A stretch of DNA of 9,782 bases, from contig JAFAVL010000391.1 of the NCBI GenBank assembly GCA_019242465.1, forward strand, positions 1 through 9,782. The letters run 5' to 3'. Shown in pieces: positions 1 to 5,968 of the stretch. The DNA comes from Chroococcidiopsidaceae cyanobacterium CP_BM_RX_35. Its GTDB lineage: Bacteria > Cyanobacteriota > Cyanobacteriia > Cyanobacteriales > Chroococcidiopsidaceae. The notes beneath the pieces are model-generated. The model had not been told where the DNA came from, did no database searches, and saw only the letters and a program-made list of their open reading frames with translations. Position 1 is the first letter of the stretch. Each line of letters begins with the position of its first letter. The translations under genes were made by a program, and so were the position numbers.

Positions 1-72
1 AATACAGCTAGTACAGATGATACAAGAATAAAGACAACTCCAGAAGAACGGCGTCAAGTGACAGTAACTTAG
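1..72 (+). CDS. Possible C-terminal tail of an upstream gene (partial)
   Basis: Frame 1 is open from the window edge to a TAG at 70-72, giving 23 codons ending in ...PEERRQVTVT. The other two plus-strand frames close within the first 31 bases, and no minus-strand frame starting here stays open. The Thr/Arg/Glu-rich hydrophilic residues would suit a protein tail, but 23 open codons arise by chance about a third of the time. I do not recognise a family and assign no function. Confidence 0.3.
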   Translation, partial: NTASTDDTRIKTTPEERRQVTVT

Positions 73-96
73 ATAAATTACATGAATACATAGAAG

Positions 97-132
97 CTTG
101 ATATCAGAGCTAGAATTCTTCGAGATATCAAG
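97..132. repeat. 9-bp inverted repeat in the lysC upstream region
   Basis: CTTGATATC (97-105) and GATATCAAG (124-132) are perfect 9-bp inverted arms around an 18-nt loop. It lies just after the possible end of the upstream gene. Neither strand has a following T-run (A-rich sequence follows on the plus strand), so it is not a canonical intrinsic terminator. Its role is unknown. Confidence 0.4.
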
Positions 133-239
133 AAGAGAAAAAAATACATGCCACACCCACTAGATAGAGAATATAATTAGAGGCTAGGGTGAAGATCCCA
201 GACGCATCAGGTCTTTCCCAGTAACTGCCTTGTATCTTC

Positions 240-255
240 AATGCTCATGAGCATT
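240..255. promoter_or_regulatory. 16-bp perfect palindrome upstream of lysC
   Basis: AATGCTCATGAGCATT reads the same on both strands and ends 63 bp before the lysC ATG. The bases just outside do not pair. A gapless palindrome this close to a start could be an operator for a dimeric regulator, but I recognise no named regulator's consensus. No lysine-riboswitch core is visible in this leader. No convincing -10/-35 pair could be assigned either; CATAAT at 278-283 is the nearest -10-like hexamer. Confidence 0.4.
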
Positions 256-318
256 CTAGATGGGCTTAGTGCTTGGTCATAATTGGGGTATCTAGGTAGG
301 ATTGGTGAGATTGGAATT

Positions 319-2313
319 ATGGCGCTAATTGTTCAGAAATACGGTGGCACTTCTGTTGGTTCAGTTGAACGCATTCAGTCAGTTGCAGCTCGCATTCTGA
401 GAACAGCTAAGGCAGGTCATTCCCTAGTGGTGGTTGTTTCAGCCATGGGTAAGACCACTGATGAGCTGGTCAAATTAGCTCACTCCATCTCAAAGACTCC
501 CAGCCGTCGGGAAATGGATATGCTGCTCTCGACTGGTGAGCAAGTCTCGATTGCCCTACTAAGTATGGCTTTGCAGGAATTGGGACAAGCAGCAATTTCC
601 CTTACTGGTACACAGGTGGGAATCGTAACAGAAGCTCACCACACCCGTGCTCGGATTCTACATATCCAGACCGAACGGATTTCTCAACACTTACAAAATG
701 GCAAAGTGGTTGTAGTAGCTGGGTTCCAGGGAATAAGCAGCACCTCTGAATTGGAAATTACAACTTTAGGGCGCGGCGGTTCGGATACCTCAGCTGTTGC
801 GTTGGCAGCGGCTTTGGGGGCAAGCTCTTGCGAAATCTACACTGATGTTCCCGGAATCTTAACTACAGATCCTCGTTTGGTGTCAGATGCCCAGCTCATG
901 TCAGAAATTACTTGCGATGAGATGCTAGAACTTGCAAGTCTAGGGGCAAAAGTGCTGCATCCTCGTGCTGTGGAAATTGCCAGGAATTACGGTGTCTCCT
1001 TAGTGGTGCGTTCCAGTTGGACAGATGATCCAGGTACACGGGTGATCTCTCCAACACCCCGACCTCGTTCTCTGGTGAATTTGGAGATCGCTCGCCCTGT
1101 GCATGGGGTAGAGATTGACACAGATCAAGCAAAGGTAGCATTGTTGCGGGTACCAGATCGACCAGGAGTCGCAGCACAGTTGTTTGGTGAAATTGCCCGT
1201 CAGAATTTGGATGTCGATTTAATTATCCAGTCAATTCATGAAGGCAATACGAATGACATTGCCTTTACTGTCAATACACCTATCCTCAATCGGGCAGAAG
1301 CTGTAGCGGCAGCAATTGCCCCTGTGCTGCGTTCTGGAGAGCATTCACAGCTGGAAGAAGCCGAAGTTATAGTCCAGCGGCAGATTGCTAAGGTTAGCAT
1401 TGCTGGGGCAGGAATGATTGGGCGTCCTGGTGTAGCCGCTCAAATGTTCGCAACGCTTTGGGCAGCTGGAATTAATATCCAAATGATTTCCACTTCGGAA
1501 GTAAAAGTTAGCTGTGTGATTGATGTAGCTGATAGCGATCGCGCAGTTGCTGCCCTTTGCCAAGCCTTTGAACTCAGTCAAGATACAATTAGCCCTGCCT
1601 CTGCCCCAGTCCATCTGGCAACAACCCAGGAATCAAAACTGACTCCTCTCCCTTCAACCTCAGTTCGACAAGAGTCGTTACAACAGGGGGAACTCCCGGA
1701 AGTTCCGATCAAAGGCAACCTCTCTTACGAAGTTCCGATCGGAGGCAACCTCCGCTCGGACTTCGCGCTCCGCTCGGACTTCTCTGCGCCAACAACTAGT
1801 CCCTTAATACCAGTTAGGGGCGTTGCCCTAGATCTTAACCAAGCCCGCCTTGCCATTCGGTATGTACCAGATCGTCCAGGAATGGCAGCACGGCTATTTG
1901 GCATATTGGCTCAGCACAATATCAGCGTTGACATGATTATCCAGTCTCAGCGCTGCCGTGTGGTTAATAGCGTGCCAACAAGGGATATTGCTTTCACCGT
2001 AGCGCAAGTAGATGCCACCGCAGCCCAAGCGGTGCTTTCGCAAGCAGCAGCAGAATTGGAATGGGGTGAAGTGGTGGTTGATAGTGTGATCGCTAAGGTG
2101 AGTATCGTTGGAGCAGGGATGGTTGGACAACCAGGCATTGCGGCGCGAATGTTTGAGGCGCTAGCCCAACAACAGATCAACATTCAGATGATCGCCACCT
2201 CAGAAATTAAGATCAGTTGCGTTGTTGCTCAAGAGGACGGAGCCCGTGCTTTAACAGCTATCCATGCTGCCTTCGAGCTAGCTGGCGACCAAAAGATTCA
2301 GGTGCCCGCATAA
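319..2313 (+). CDS. lysC: Aspartate kinase with four ACT domains
   Basis: Aspartokinase phosphorylates L-aspartate to L-4-aspartyl phosphate, the committed step toward Lys, Thr, Met and Ile, in the cytoplasm. The kinase domain spans about residues 1-245, with KYGGTS at 7-12 and LGRGGSDTS at 150-158. Two ACT pairs follow: ACT1 from about 261, ACT2 from about 357, ACT3 from about 499, ACT4 from about 592. ACT1/ACT3 share VPDRPG, and ACT2/ACT4 share AKVSI.GAGM, so the second pair is an internal duplication, as known for cyanobacterial LysC. ACT domains bind amino-acid effectors, so feedback by Lys and/or Thr is likely. I chose the ATG at 319 because MALIVQKYGGTS is the family N-terminus; an in-frame TTG at 283 would add 12 unlikely residues. 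At 664 residues it is longer than the roughly 600 I expect for cyanobacterial LysC. The excess lies in the linker between the ACT pairs, where residues about 461-488 are encoded by a palindromic repeat. Confidence 0.97.
   Translation: MALIVQKYGGTSVGSVERIQSVAARILRTAKAGHSLVVVVSAMGKTTDELVKLAHSISKTPSRREMDMLLSTGEQVSIALLSMALQELGQAAISLTGTQVGIVTEAHHTRARILHIQTERISQHLQNGKVVVVAGFQGISSTSELEITTLGRGGSDTSAVALAAALGASSCEIYTDVPGILTTDPRLVSDAQLMSEITCDEMLELASLGAKVLHPRAVEIARNYGVSLVVRSSWTDDPGTRVISPTPRPRSLVNLEIARPVHGVEIDTDQAKVALLRVPDRPGVAAQLFGEIARQNLDVDLIIQSIHEGNTNDIAFTVNTPILNRAEAVAAAIAPVLRSGEHSQLEEAEVIVQRQIAKVSIAGAGMIGRPGVAAQMFATLWAAGINIQMISTSEVKVSCVIDVADSDRAVAALCQAFELSQDTISPASAPVHLATTQESKLTPLPSTSVRQESLQQGELPEVPIKGNLSYEVPIGGNLRSDFALRSDFSAPTTSPLIPVRGVALDLNQARLAIRYVPDRPGMAARLFGILAQHNISVDMIIQSQRCRVVNSVPTRDIAFTVAQVDATAAQAVLSQAAAELEWGEVVVDSVIAKVSIVGAGMVGQPGIAARMFEALAQQQINIQMIATSEIKISCVVAQEDGARALTAIHAAFELAGDQKIQVPA
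1699..1782. repeat. Palindromic repeat inserted in frame within lysC
   Basis: Unit 1 (1699-1722) and unit 2 (1729-1752) are 24-bp direct copies differing at 2 positions and offset by exactly 30 bp (10 codons). Unit 2 continues as a hairpin: left arm 1729-1745, loop CAA at 1746-1748, right arm 1749-1764. This gives 15 pairs with one bulged T and one T-C mismatch. The right arm's CGCTCGGACTTC (1753-1764) recurs at 1771-1782. In the lysC frame the block reads EVPIKGNLSY, EVPIGGNLRS, DFALRSDFS and has no stop. It falls in the linker between ACT2 and ACT3, where extra residues should be tolerated. The arrangement looks like a small mobile palindromic element that duplicated parts of itself after insertion. 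Confidence 0.8.
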
Positions 2314-2317
2314 AAGA

Positions 2318-2338
2318 GGCAGGGGGCAGGGGGAGCAA
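2318..2338 (+). repeat. Short G-rich heptamer tandem repeat at a convergent junction
   Basis: GGCAGGG is repeated in tandem, followed by a degenerate GGAGCAAG, in the 30-bp gap between the ends of lysC and the ABC ATPase gene. It resembles the short tandemly repeated repetitive (STRR) heptamers of cyanobacterial genomes. No hairpin-plus-T-run terminator is visible in the gap, so where the two converging transcripts end is not evident. Confidence 0.5.
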
Positions 2339-2343
2339 GAAGA

Positions 2344-3120
2344 CTAGGCTACAACCGCTTCTCTTCCACTTTCATGGCGCAGTAAATCTAGCACAGTTGC
2401 TTTACATTCTTGAAAAGTAGAATGGCTTTTGGTGTGATAGTTCCGTTCGCTAGGTAGATCCATCCTGATTTCAGTTTTAATACTGCCAGGACGGGAAGTG
2501 AGAACATAAATTCGTTGAGACAGAAACACGGCTTCCTCCACGTCATGAGTAATCATCAAAATAGTTGTCCCTGTACGTCTCCATAACTCTAAGAGAAACT
2601 GTTGCATTGTTTCCTTGGTCTGAGCATCTAAAGCCCCAAACGGTTCATCCATAAGGAGAATCTTAGGTGCAGACGCCAGGGCACGAGCGATCGCCACTCG
2701 TTGTTGCATGCCGCCTGAGAGTTCTTGCGGTAAAGCCCGAGCAAACTGGGACAACCCGACAACTTCTAAGTAGTGAGCGACTCTTTCCCGGCGTTGGATG
2801 TTAGACGCACCCTGTAGCTTTAACCCGAATCCTACATTCTGCGCTACATTCATCCAAGGATAGAGCGTATACTTTTGAAACACCATACCCCGGTCTGGTC
2901 CTGGTCCCGTGACACGTACCCCATCAACTTGAATCTCACCAGCCGTTGGAGAATCCAGCCCAGCAATCAGCCTTAACAGCGTTGATTTACCAGAACCTGA
3001 AGCACCAACAGCACAGATAAATTCTCCTTCTTCAATGCTTAAGTTGATGTCTTTGAGAGCGACAAGTGGTCCTTGTCGAGTTTGGAACTGTTTGTAAAGT
3101 TGAGTAACTGCTAGATGCAT
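2344..3120 (-). CDS. ABC transporter ATPase, NitT/TauT family, guanidine-type operon
   Basis: This is the cytoplasmic ATP-hydrolysing subunit that would dimerise and power import through the adjacent permease. Every nucleotide-binding motif is intact in the 258 residues: Walker A GASGSGKST at 39-47, Q-loop Gln82, signature LSGGMQ at 134-139, Walker B ILLMDE at 154-159, D-loop GALD at 162-165 and switch His192. The length is normal for the SsuB/TauB/NrtD-like group. It is the last gene of the operon, 18 nt after the permease stop. I see no good Shine-Dalgarno in that gap, so translation may depend on coupling. Sequence class alone would suggest nitrate, sulfonate or taurine. The guanidine-I riboswitch heading the operon points to guanidine or a related guanidinium compound instead; that substrate is inferred. 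Confidence 0.93.
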   Translation of the reverse strand: MHLAVTQLYKQFQTRQGPLVALKDINLSIEEGEFICAVGASGSGKSTLLRLIAGLDSPTAGEIQVDGVRVTGPGPDRGMVFQKYTLYPWMNVAQNVGFGLKLQGASNIQRRERVAHYLEVVGLSQFARALPQELSGGMQQRVAIARALASAPKILLMDEPFGALDAQTKETMQQFLLELWRRTGTTILMITHDVEEAVFLSQRIYVLTSRPGSIKTEIRMDLPSERNYHTKSHSTFQECKATVLDLLRHESGREAVVA

Positions 3121-3138
3121 AAGAAAGAGTAAAGAGTG

Positions 3139-3987
3139 TTACCGAGTTGACCAGCGACAAGTCACCCGCAGTAATAAGCGGAATAACAGGTCAATTGCTA
3201 AACCAATCAAGCCAATGACAATGAGTCCAACAAAAATTTCATCTGTCTTCAAAAACCTTTGAGCAAGAGTAATTTGGTGACCTAAGCCTTCAGTTGCTGC
3301 CACCAGTTCTGCGACGATTACCAAGTTCCACGATGCTGCCATATTTACCCGACAAGCATCAATAATGCTAGGCAAAATGAAGGGAAAAATGACTTGTAGC
3401 AAAACTTGTATACGCCGACCTCCTAATGTATATGTAGTTTCGATCAATTCCTTAGAAACGAATTTAACTGCATCCATAATCATTAACGTGTTAAAAAATA
3501 ACGTACCGATAAAAATTAGGAGGATTTTTGGTAATTCGCCCAACCCAAAATACAAGATCAGTAGCGGGATAAAAGCAGGTGCAGGCATGTAGCGGACAAT
3601 ACCAACAATTGGTTCCATAAGAGCCCGAACACTGGCAAAGGTCCCCATTAATGTTCCTAAAGGAATCGAAATGATAGCAGCAAGCAGAAAACCAGTAAGA
3701 ACTCGAAACAGACTATAGGCAATATCCTTTTGTAGATCGCCGCTTTCCCAAAGATTTTGATAAGCCGTCCAAACTTGAGCTGGAGTAGGGAGAAACAATG
3801 GTGGGACTAGCCTCGCATTAGAGACAATCAGCCACGCGCAAAAAGGAATACCAATAGATAGAGCCATCAAACTCCAGGCTAGAGGCTTTGGTATCTCTTC
3901 TGCAATCCGCCAGAAAACTGTTGGAGGTAGCATTCTCTGAGGATTAGAAGAGTTGGTATCCGGCAACCTCTCAAGAGACTGACTCAT
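3139..3987 (-). CDS. ABC transporter permease, NitT/TauT family, guanidine-type operon
   Basis: This is the inner-membrane channel subunit of a BPD-type importer, 282 residues. Hydrophobic segments lie at about 36-56, 94-118, 127-147, 153-173, 194-212 (weak), 215-231 and 250-272, consistent with about six membrane helices. The EAA-type loop that docks the ATPase is ELIETTYTLGG (180-190), with Glu183 and Gly189 at the expected spacing. The first 30 residues are a polar cytoplasmic extension. The start codon is 12 nt after the binding-protein stop, and the Shine-Dalgarno AGGA overlaps that TGA, so the two genes are probably translationally coupled. Substrate assignment (guanidine) is inferred from the riboswitch-controlled operon, not from the permease itself. 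Confidence 0.92.
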   Translation of the reverse strand: MSQSLERLPDTNSSNPQRMLPPTVFWRIAEEIPKPLAWSLMALSIGIPFCAWLIVSNARLVPPLFLPTPAQVWTAYQNLWESGDLQKDIAYSLFRVLTGFLLAAIISIPLGTLMGTFASVRALMEPIVGIVRYMPAPAFIPLLILYFGLGELPKILLIFIGTLFFNTLMIMDAVKFVSKELIETTYTLGGRRIQVLLQVIFPFILPSIIDACRVNMAASWNLVIVAELVAATEGLGHQITLAQRFLKTDEIFVGLIVIGLIGLAIDLLFRLLLRVTCRWSTR

Positions 3988-3999
3988 TATTAGATATCC

Positions 4000-5049
4000 T
4001 CAAGCTTTTTTTGATTTTGCTGCATATGCTTTAACAAACCGCTCATCGAATAGCCTATTCAGCTCTGGAGTTTTCTTAATTAATTTAGTCTGAAGCAAGA
4101 ATTGACTAATTTGTTCGGCTGCATAATTTAAGTGAGTCATATCTTTACCAGGACTAAAAGCTTCTAGGTTTTCTTTCAGAGTAAAGATTTTGGTTCCAGC
4201 TTTGTACTGCTTATAGTCTGCAACTGAAACTCCGGCTCGTTTTGCCATAATCTCATCTGCTTTGTCTGGATTTTTTTGAATGTAGTCTAATGTAGCAAAC
4301 CAAGCATCAACCAAAGTTTGAACATCTTGAGGTCGTTCATCTATCATTTTTCTGCTGACTACCAAATGATCGGAGATGGCACCTGGAAAATCTTTGGAAG
4401 TAAATAAGGCTTTACTACCAGGCAAACTTAGTGCCTTAGTTGTAAAAGGAGCGAATACCCCTACCGCATCTACTCTTCCCGCTGCAAATGCTGCTGCCGC
4501 GGCTCCTGTCTCTAAAGGTTGAAACTGAATGTCTGCTTGGGTCAATCCAGCTTTTTTCAACCCTAACAGTAGGAGAAAATGATCAACTGTTCCCTCTTCC
4601 GCCGCCACCTTTTTACCTTTTAAATCGGTAATCGTATTGATGCCTGGGCGAGCAATAATTTGGTCATTACCGGTTGAATTATCATTGACTAAAACAACGA
4701 CTTCATTAGCTCCTGAAGCGACTGGGCTAAGCGTGTCGTTTAAAGTTTGGGAATTGGCTGCTAATTGGCCGGCTGTTAAACCATTAATTGAATCTGTATA
4801 GTTATCGAACCACTTTAAGTCCACATTAACCTTATTGGCCTCAAATATCTTTTCTTCGTTAGTAATCTTCCAGGGAAACCAGCCAGGCCATGCACTGTAG
4901 CCAAGAGAAACTGATGTTCCAGATGAGGCAGGAGAAGTAGAAGCAGAAGAAGTACTAGCAGTAGGCGTTTGAGAGGTAGTACAACTAACTGTAATGATTA
5001 AACTGACTACAAATACACTGAACCAGGGCAACAGCTTACGAATCTTCAT
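4000..5049 (-). CDS. ABC transporter substrate-binding lipoprotein, probable guanidine-binding
   Basis: This is a periplasmic-side solute-binding protein, membrane-anchored as a lipoprotein, that delivers ligand to the adjacent permease. The signal peptide has KIRK at 2-5, a hydrophobic core at about 6-22 and lipobox TVSC with Cys23. A Ser/Thr/Ala/Pro-rich tether follows to about residue 47. The mature fold then begins with YSAWPGWFPWKI and includes NDNSTGND and ITDLKGKKVA. These features place it in the NMT1/TauA-like group. They also resemble, from memory, the binding proteins found beside urea (now guanidine) carboxylase genes. I chose the ATG at 5049 over a TTG directly before it, because AAGAAGG at 5057-5063 sits 7 nt upstream of the ATG; the product is 349 residues. 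It is the first gene of the operon, about 130 nt downstream of the riboswitch hairpin. The ligand is inferred from the riboswitch. Confidence 0.9.
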   Translation of the reverse strand: MKIRKLLPWFSVFVVSLIITVSCTTSQTPTASTSSASTSPASSGTSVSLGYSAWPGWFPWKITNEEKIFEANKVNVDLKWFDNYTDSINGLTAGQLAANSQTLNDTLSPVASGANEVVVLVNDNSTGNDQIIARPGINTITDLKGKKVAAEEGTVDHFLLLLGLKKAGLTQADIQFQPLETGAAAAAFAAGRVDAVGVFAPFTTKALSLPGSKALFTSKDFPGAISDHLVVSRKMIDERPQDVQTLVDAWFATLDYIQKNPDKADEIMAKRAGVSVADYKQYKAGTKIFTLKENLEAFSPGKDMTHLNYAAEQISQFLLQTKLIKKTPELNRLFDERFVKAYAAKSKKA

Positions 5050-5056
5050 CAATTTG

Positions 5057-5063
5057 CCTTCTT
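5057..5063 (-). promoter_or_regulatory. Ribosome binding site of the binding-protein gene
   Basis: AAGAAGG on the minus strand, 7 nt before the ATG at 5049, favours that codon over the TTG immediately upstream. It lies more than 110 nt from the riboswitch hairpin, so direct sequestration of the site by the aptamer is unlikely. The leader between them (5064-5176) shows no further element that I can identify. Confidence 0.7.
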
Positions 5064-5176
5064 AATTAACTTGTTAACTAGATAGAACGCTTGGTGCATA
5101 GGCGGTTTACTGTTGTGGTATTGAATCTTCTATCCGGTTATAACTCAAATTGGCTGAAAGTGAATGATTAATACGC

Positions 5177-5229
5177 AAAGCCCAGGAAAAGCAAAGACAG
5201 TTCTCTGTCCTCTACTTCTCCCGGGCTTT
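5177..5229 (-). terminator. Long hairpin competing with the riboswitch aptamer (likely expression platform)
   Basis: On the minus strand, 5229-5214 pairs with 5192-5177 over 16 consecutive positions, wobbles included. After one bulged A (5213), 5212-5205 pairs with 5200-5193 over 8 positions, closing on the tetraloop AGAA. The total is about 24 pairs. The outer left arm (AAAGCCCGGGAGAAGT) is the conserved 3' end of the aptamer, so the two structures cannot coexist. The downstream tail is GGGCTTTGCG, with only a short T-run; the inner stem is followed by TTTGCTTTT. It therefore looks like an attenuator with a weak U-tract: off without ligand, on when the aptamer holds its 3' strand. The structure is seen; the direction of switching is inferred. 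Confidence 0.7.
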
Positions 5230-5360
5230 TATCCCGCCGTGTGACTAACCAGGGTTTCTCCCATCTTTGGTAAAAACGTTCCCCAGTCGGCTTGCCTCTC
5301 TCGGTCCAGGCGCTCAAATTACAGGCGCTTACTTGCGATCTAAGCCGGAACCCTAGAGAC
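5212..5360 (-). ncRNA. Guanidine-I riboswitch aptamer (ykkC class)
   Basis: Read on the minus strand, three blocks match the ykkC/guanidine-I consensus in order. CTAGGGTTCCGG (5356-5345) comes first. CTGGACCGAGAGA follows, around 5309-5297. CACGGCGGGATAAAAGCCC ends the aptamer, around 5241-5223, followed by GGGAGA. Helices are visible: GCTTA/TAAGC directly after the first block, and GCCG-ACT pairing with AGT and CGGC across the conserved ACA bulge. The middle block has A where I remember U (CUGGUCC); I regard this as a tolerated variant. Members of this class sense free guanidinium and mostly switch on exporters, carboxylases, hydrolases or importers. Here it precedes an ABC importer on the same strand, with no gene between. 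The family call rests on motif recognition from memory; a covariance-model search would settle it. Confidence 0.92.
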
Positions 5361-5475
5361 TATCTAATTTTTCGAGCTTTTACTATCTGTTTAACTTCGT
5401 TATTCTGAACAGATAAGCAACAACATAGTTAATACCAAGCTTCTCATTCCATTGACTGTATTCATATATACAAAA
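5361..5475. promoter_or_regulatory. Divergent promoter region with an 8-bp inverted repeat
   Basis: This stretch must hold the promoters of the riboswitch operon (leftward) and the small divergent gene (rightward). TATCTGTT (5384-5391) and AACAGATA (5408-5415) are exact inverted arms separated by 16 bp, a spacing compatible with a dimeric regulator. I could not assign a convincing -35/-10 pair on either strand. A GTA-N8-GTT sequence on the minus strand (5435-5422) is only half of an NtcA site. Confidence 0.4.
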
Positions 5476-5883
5476 ATGCCTGCAATTGATGCCAAAAACC
5501 CCAAATCGCTGACCTACCCGCATCGCACCCAAGCGCGGGCAGGGCGATCGCTACGATGTTCCCCCTTCCAAATGCCCTTATTTGAGGCAATGCGCCTAGA
5601 GGGTGTTTCCTTAAAATTGATCGCTCTAGACGCTGGGATTCAGCACGGCTATACTAAACGCCCACTGTCTGAGCTGAGAGCAGAAAATGCGTTGTTGTGG
5701 TTAATCCAGGTTGGCGTGCTGCGACGGGAGGTCGATGGGCAGGGCATTACTGATAGTTTTCGCCTTACACCCCTAGGCAGGCAACTGGTGGAACAGTATC
5801 AAGCAAGTGCCAGTCGTCCTACTCCTTCCTGGCGCGATCGCGCTATTGATACATTGAATCGTTGGTTAAGACTACCTTTGTAA
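5476..5883 (+). CDS. Small conserved cyanobacterial protein, winged-helix-like
   Basis: This 135-residue soluble protein has no signal peptide or membrane segment. The N-terminus is basic (about 1-28). From about residue 30 to 110 the pattern suits a winged-helix fold: a helix (MPLFEAMRLEGVSLKLIALDAG), then ENALLWLIQVGVLRREVDG as a probable second-helix-plus-strand, then a wing ending in FRLTPLGRQLVE. The last 30 residues are rich in Arg and Trp. I believe it corresponds to the family annotated Npun_F0494, but this is from memory. I do not know its function, and DNA binding is not shown. It is divergent from the guanidine operon, with the riboswitch 116 bp away. The start is uncertain: the ATG at 5476 and an in-frame TTG at 5452 both lack a Shine-Dalgarno. 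Two of the window's five HIP1 octamers lie inside it. Confidence 0.8.
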   Translation: MPAIDAKNPKSLTYPHRTQARAGRSLRCSPFQMPLFEAMRLEGVSLKLIALDAGIQHGYTKRPLSELRAENALLWLIQVGVLRREVDGQGITDSFRLTPLGRQLVEQYQASASRPTPSWRDRAIDTLNRWLRLPL

Positions 5884-5957
5884 CAGCGATTTCCTGATCT
5901 TTGTGCTATGAAGATGTAATCTCCCCTAGCTCAGCTAAATCGGGTCTAAAGGGTTCT

Positions 5958-5961
5958 GGAG
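5958..5961 (+). promoter_or_regulatory. Ribosome binding site of cobQ
   Basis: GGAG lies 7 nt before the ATG at 5969. It favours that codon over the in-frame TTG at 5963, which would have almost no spacing. No cobalamin-riboswitch B12 box is visible between 5884 and 5957, so cobQ does not appear to be under local B12 control. Confidence 0.7.
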
Positions 5962-5968
5962 TTTGCTG

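Noticed and set aside
73..318. Lysine riboswitch upstream of lysC
   Set aside because: None of the conserved L-box core or its helices can be found in the leader, which is also short for that class; only simple inverted repeats are visible.
283..318. TTG at 283 as the lysC start
   Set aside because: The extra 12 residues do not match the family, whose N-terminus fits the ATG at 319 exactly.
1699..1782. CRISPR array
   Set aside because: Repeat units are adjacent or partial, with no unique spacers of regular length, and the block is read in frame within lysC.
2217..2420. Plus-strand open frame crossing the lysC end
   Set aside because: It overlaps the conserved ACT4 coding frame and the 3' end of the ATPase gene, runs through the G-rich repeat, and gives a Cys/Arg-rich product with no recognisable family.
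5422..5435. NtcA nitrogen-control site upstream of the guanidine operon
   Set aside because: On the minus strand only GTA-N8-GTT is present, so the second half-site (TAC) is missing and no well-spaced -10 follows. Nitrogen control remains possible but is not supported here.
5884..5968. Cobalamin riboswitch upstream of cobQ
   Set aside because: The gap is under 90 nt and has no B12-box-like GCCACTG; an adenosylcobalamin riboswitch would not fit.
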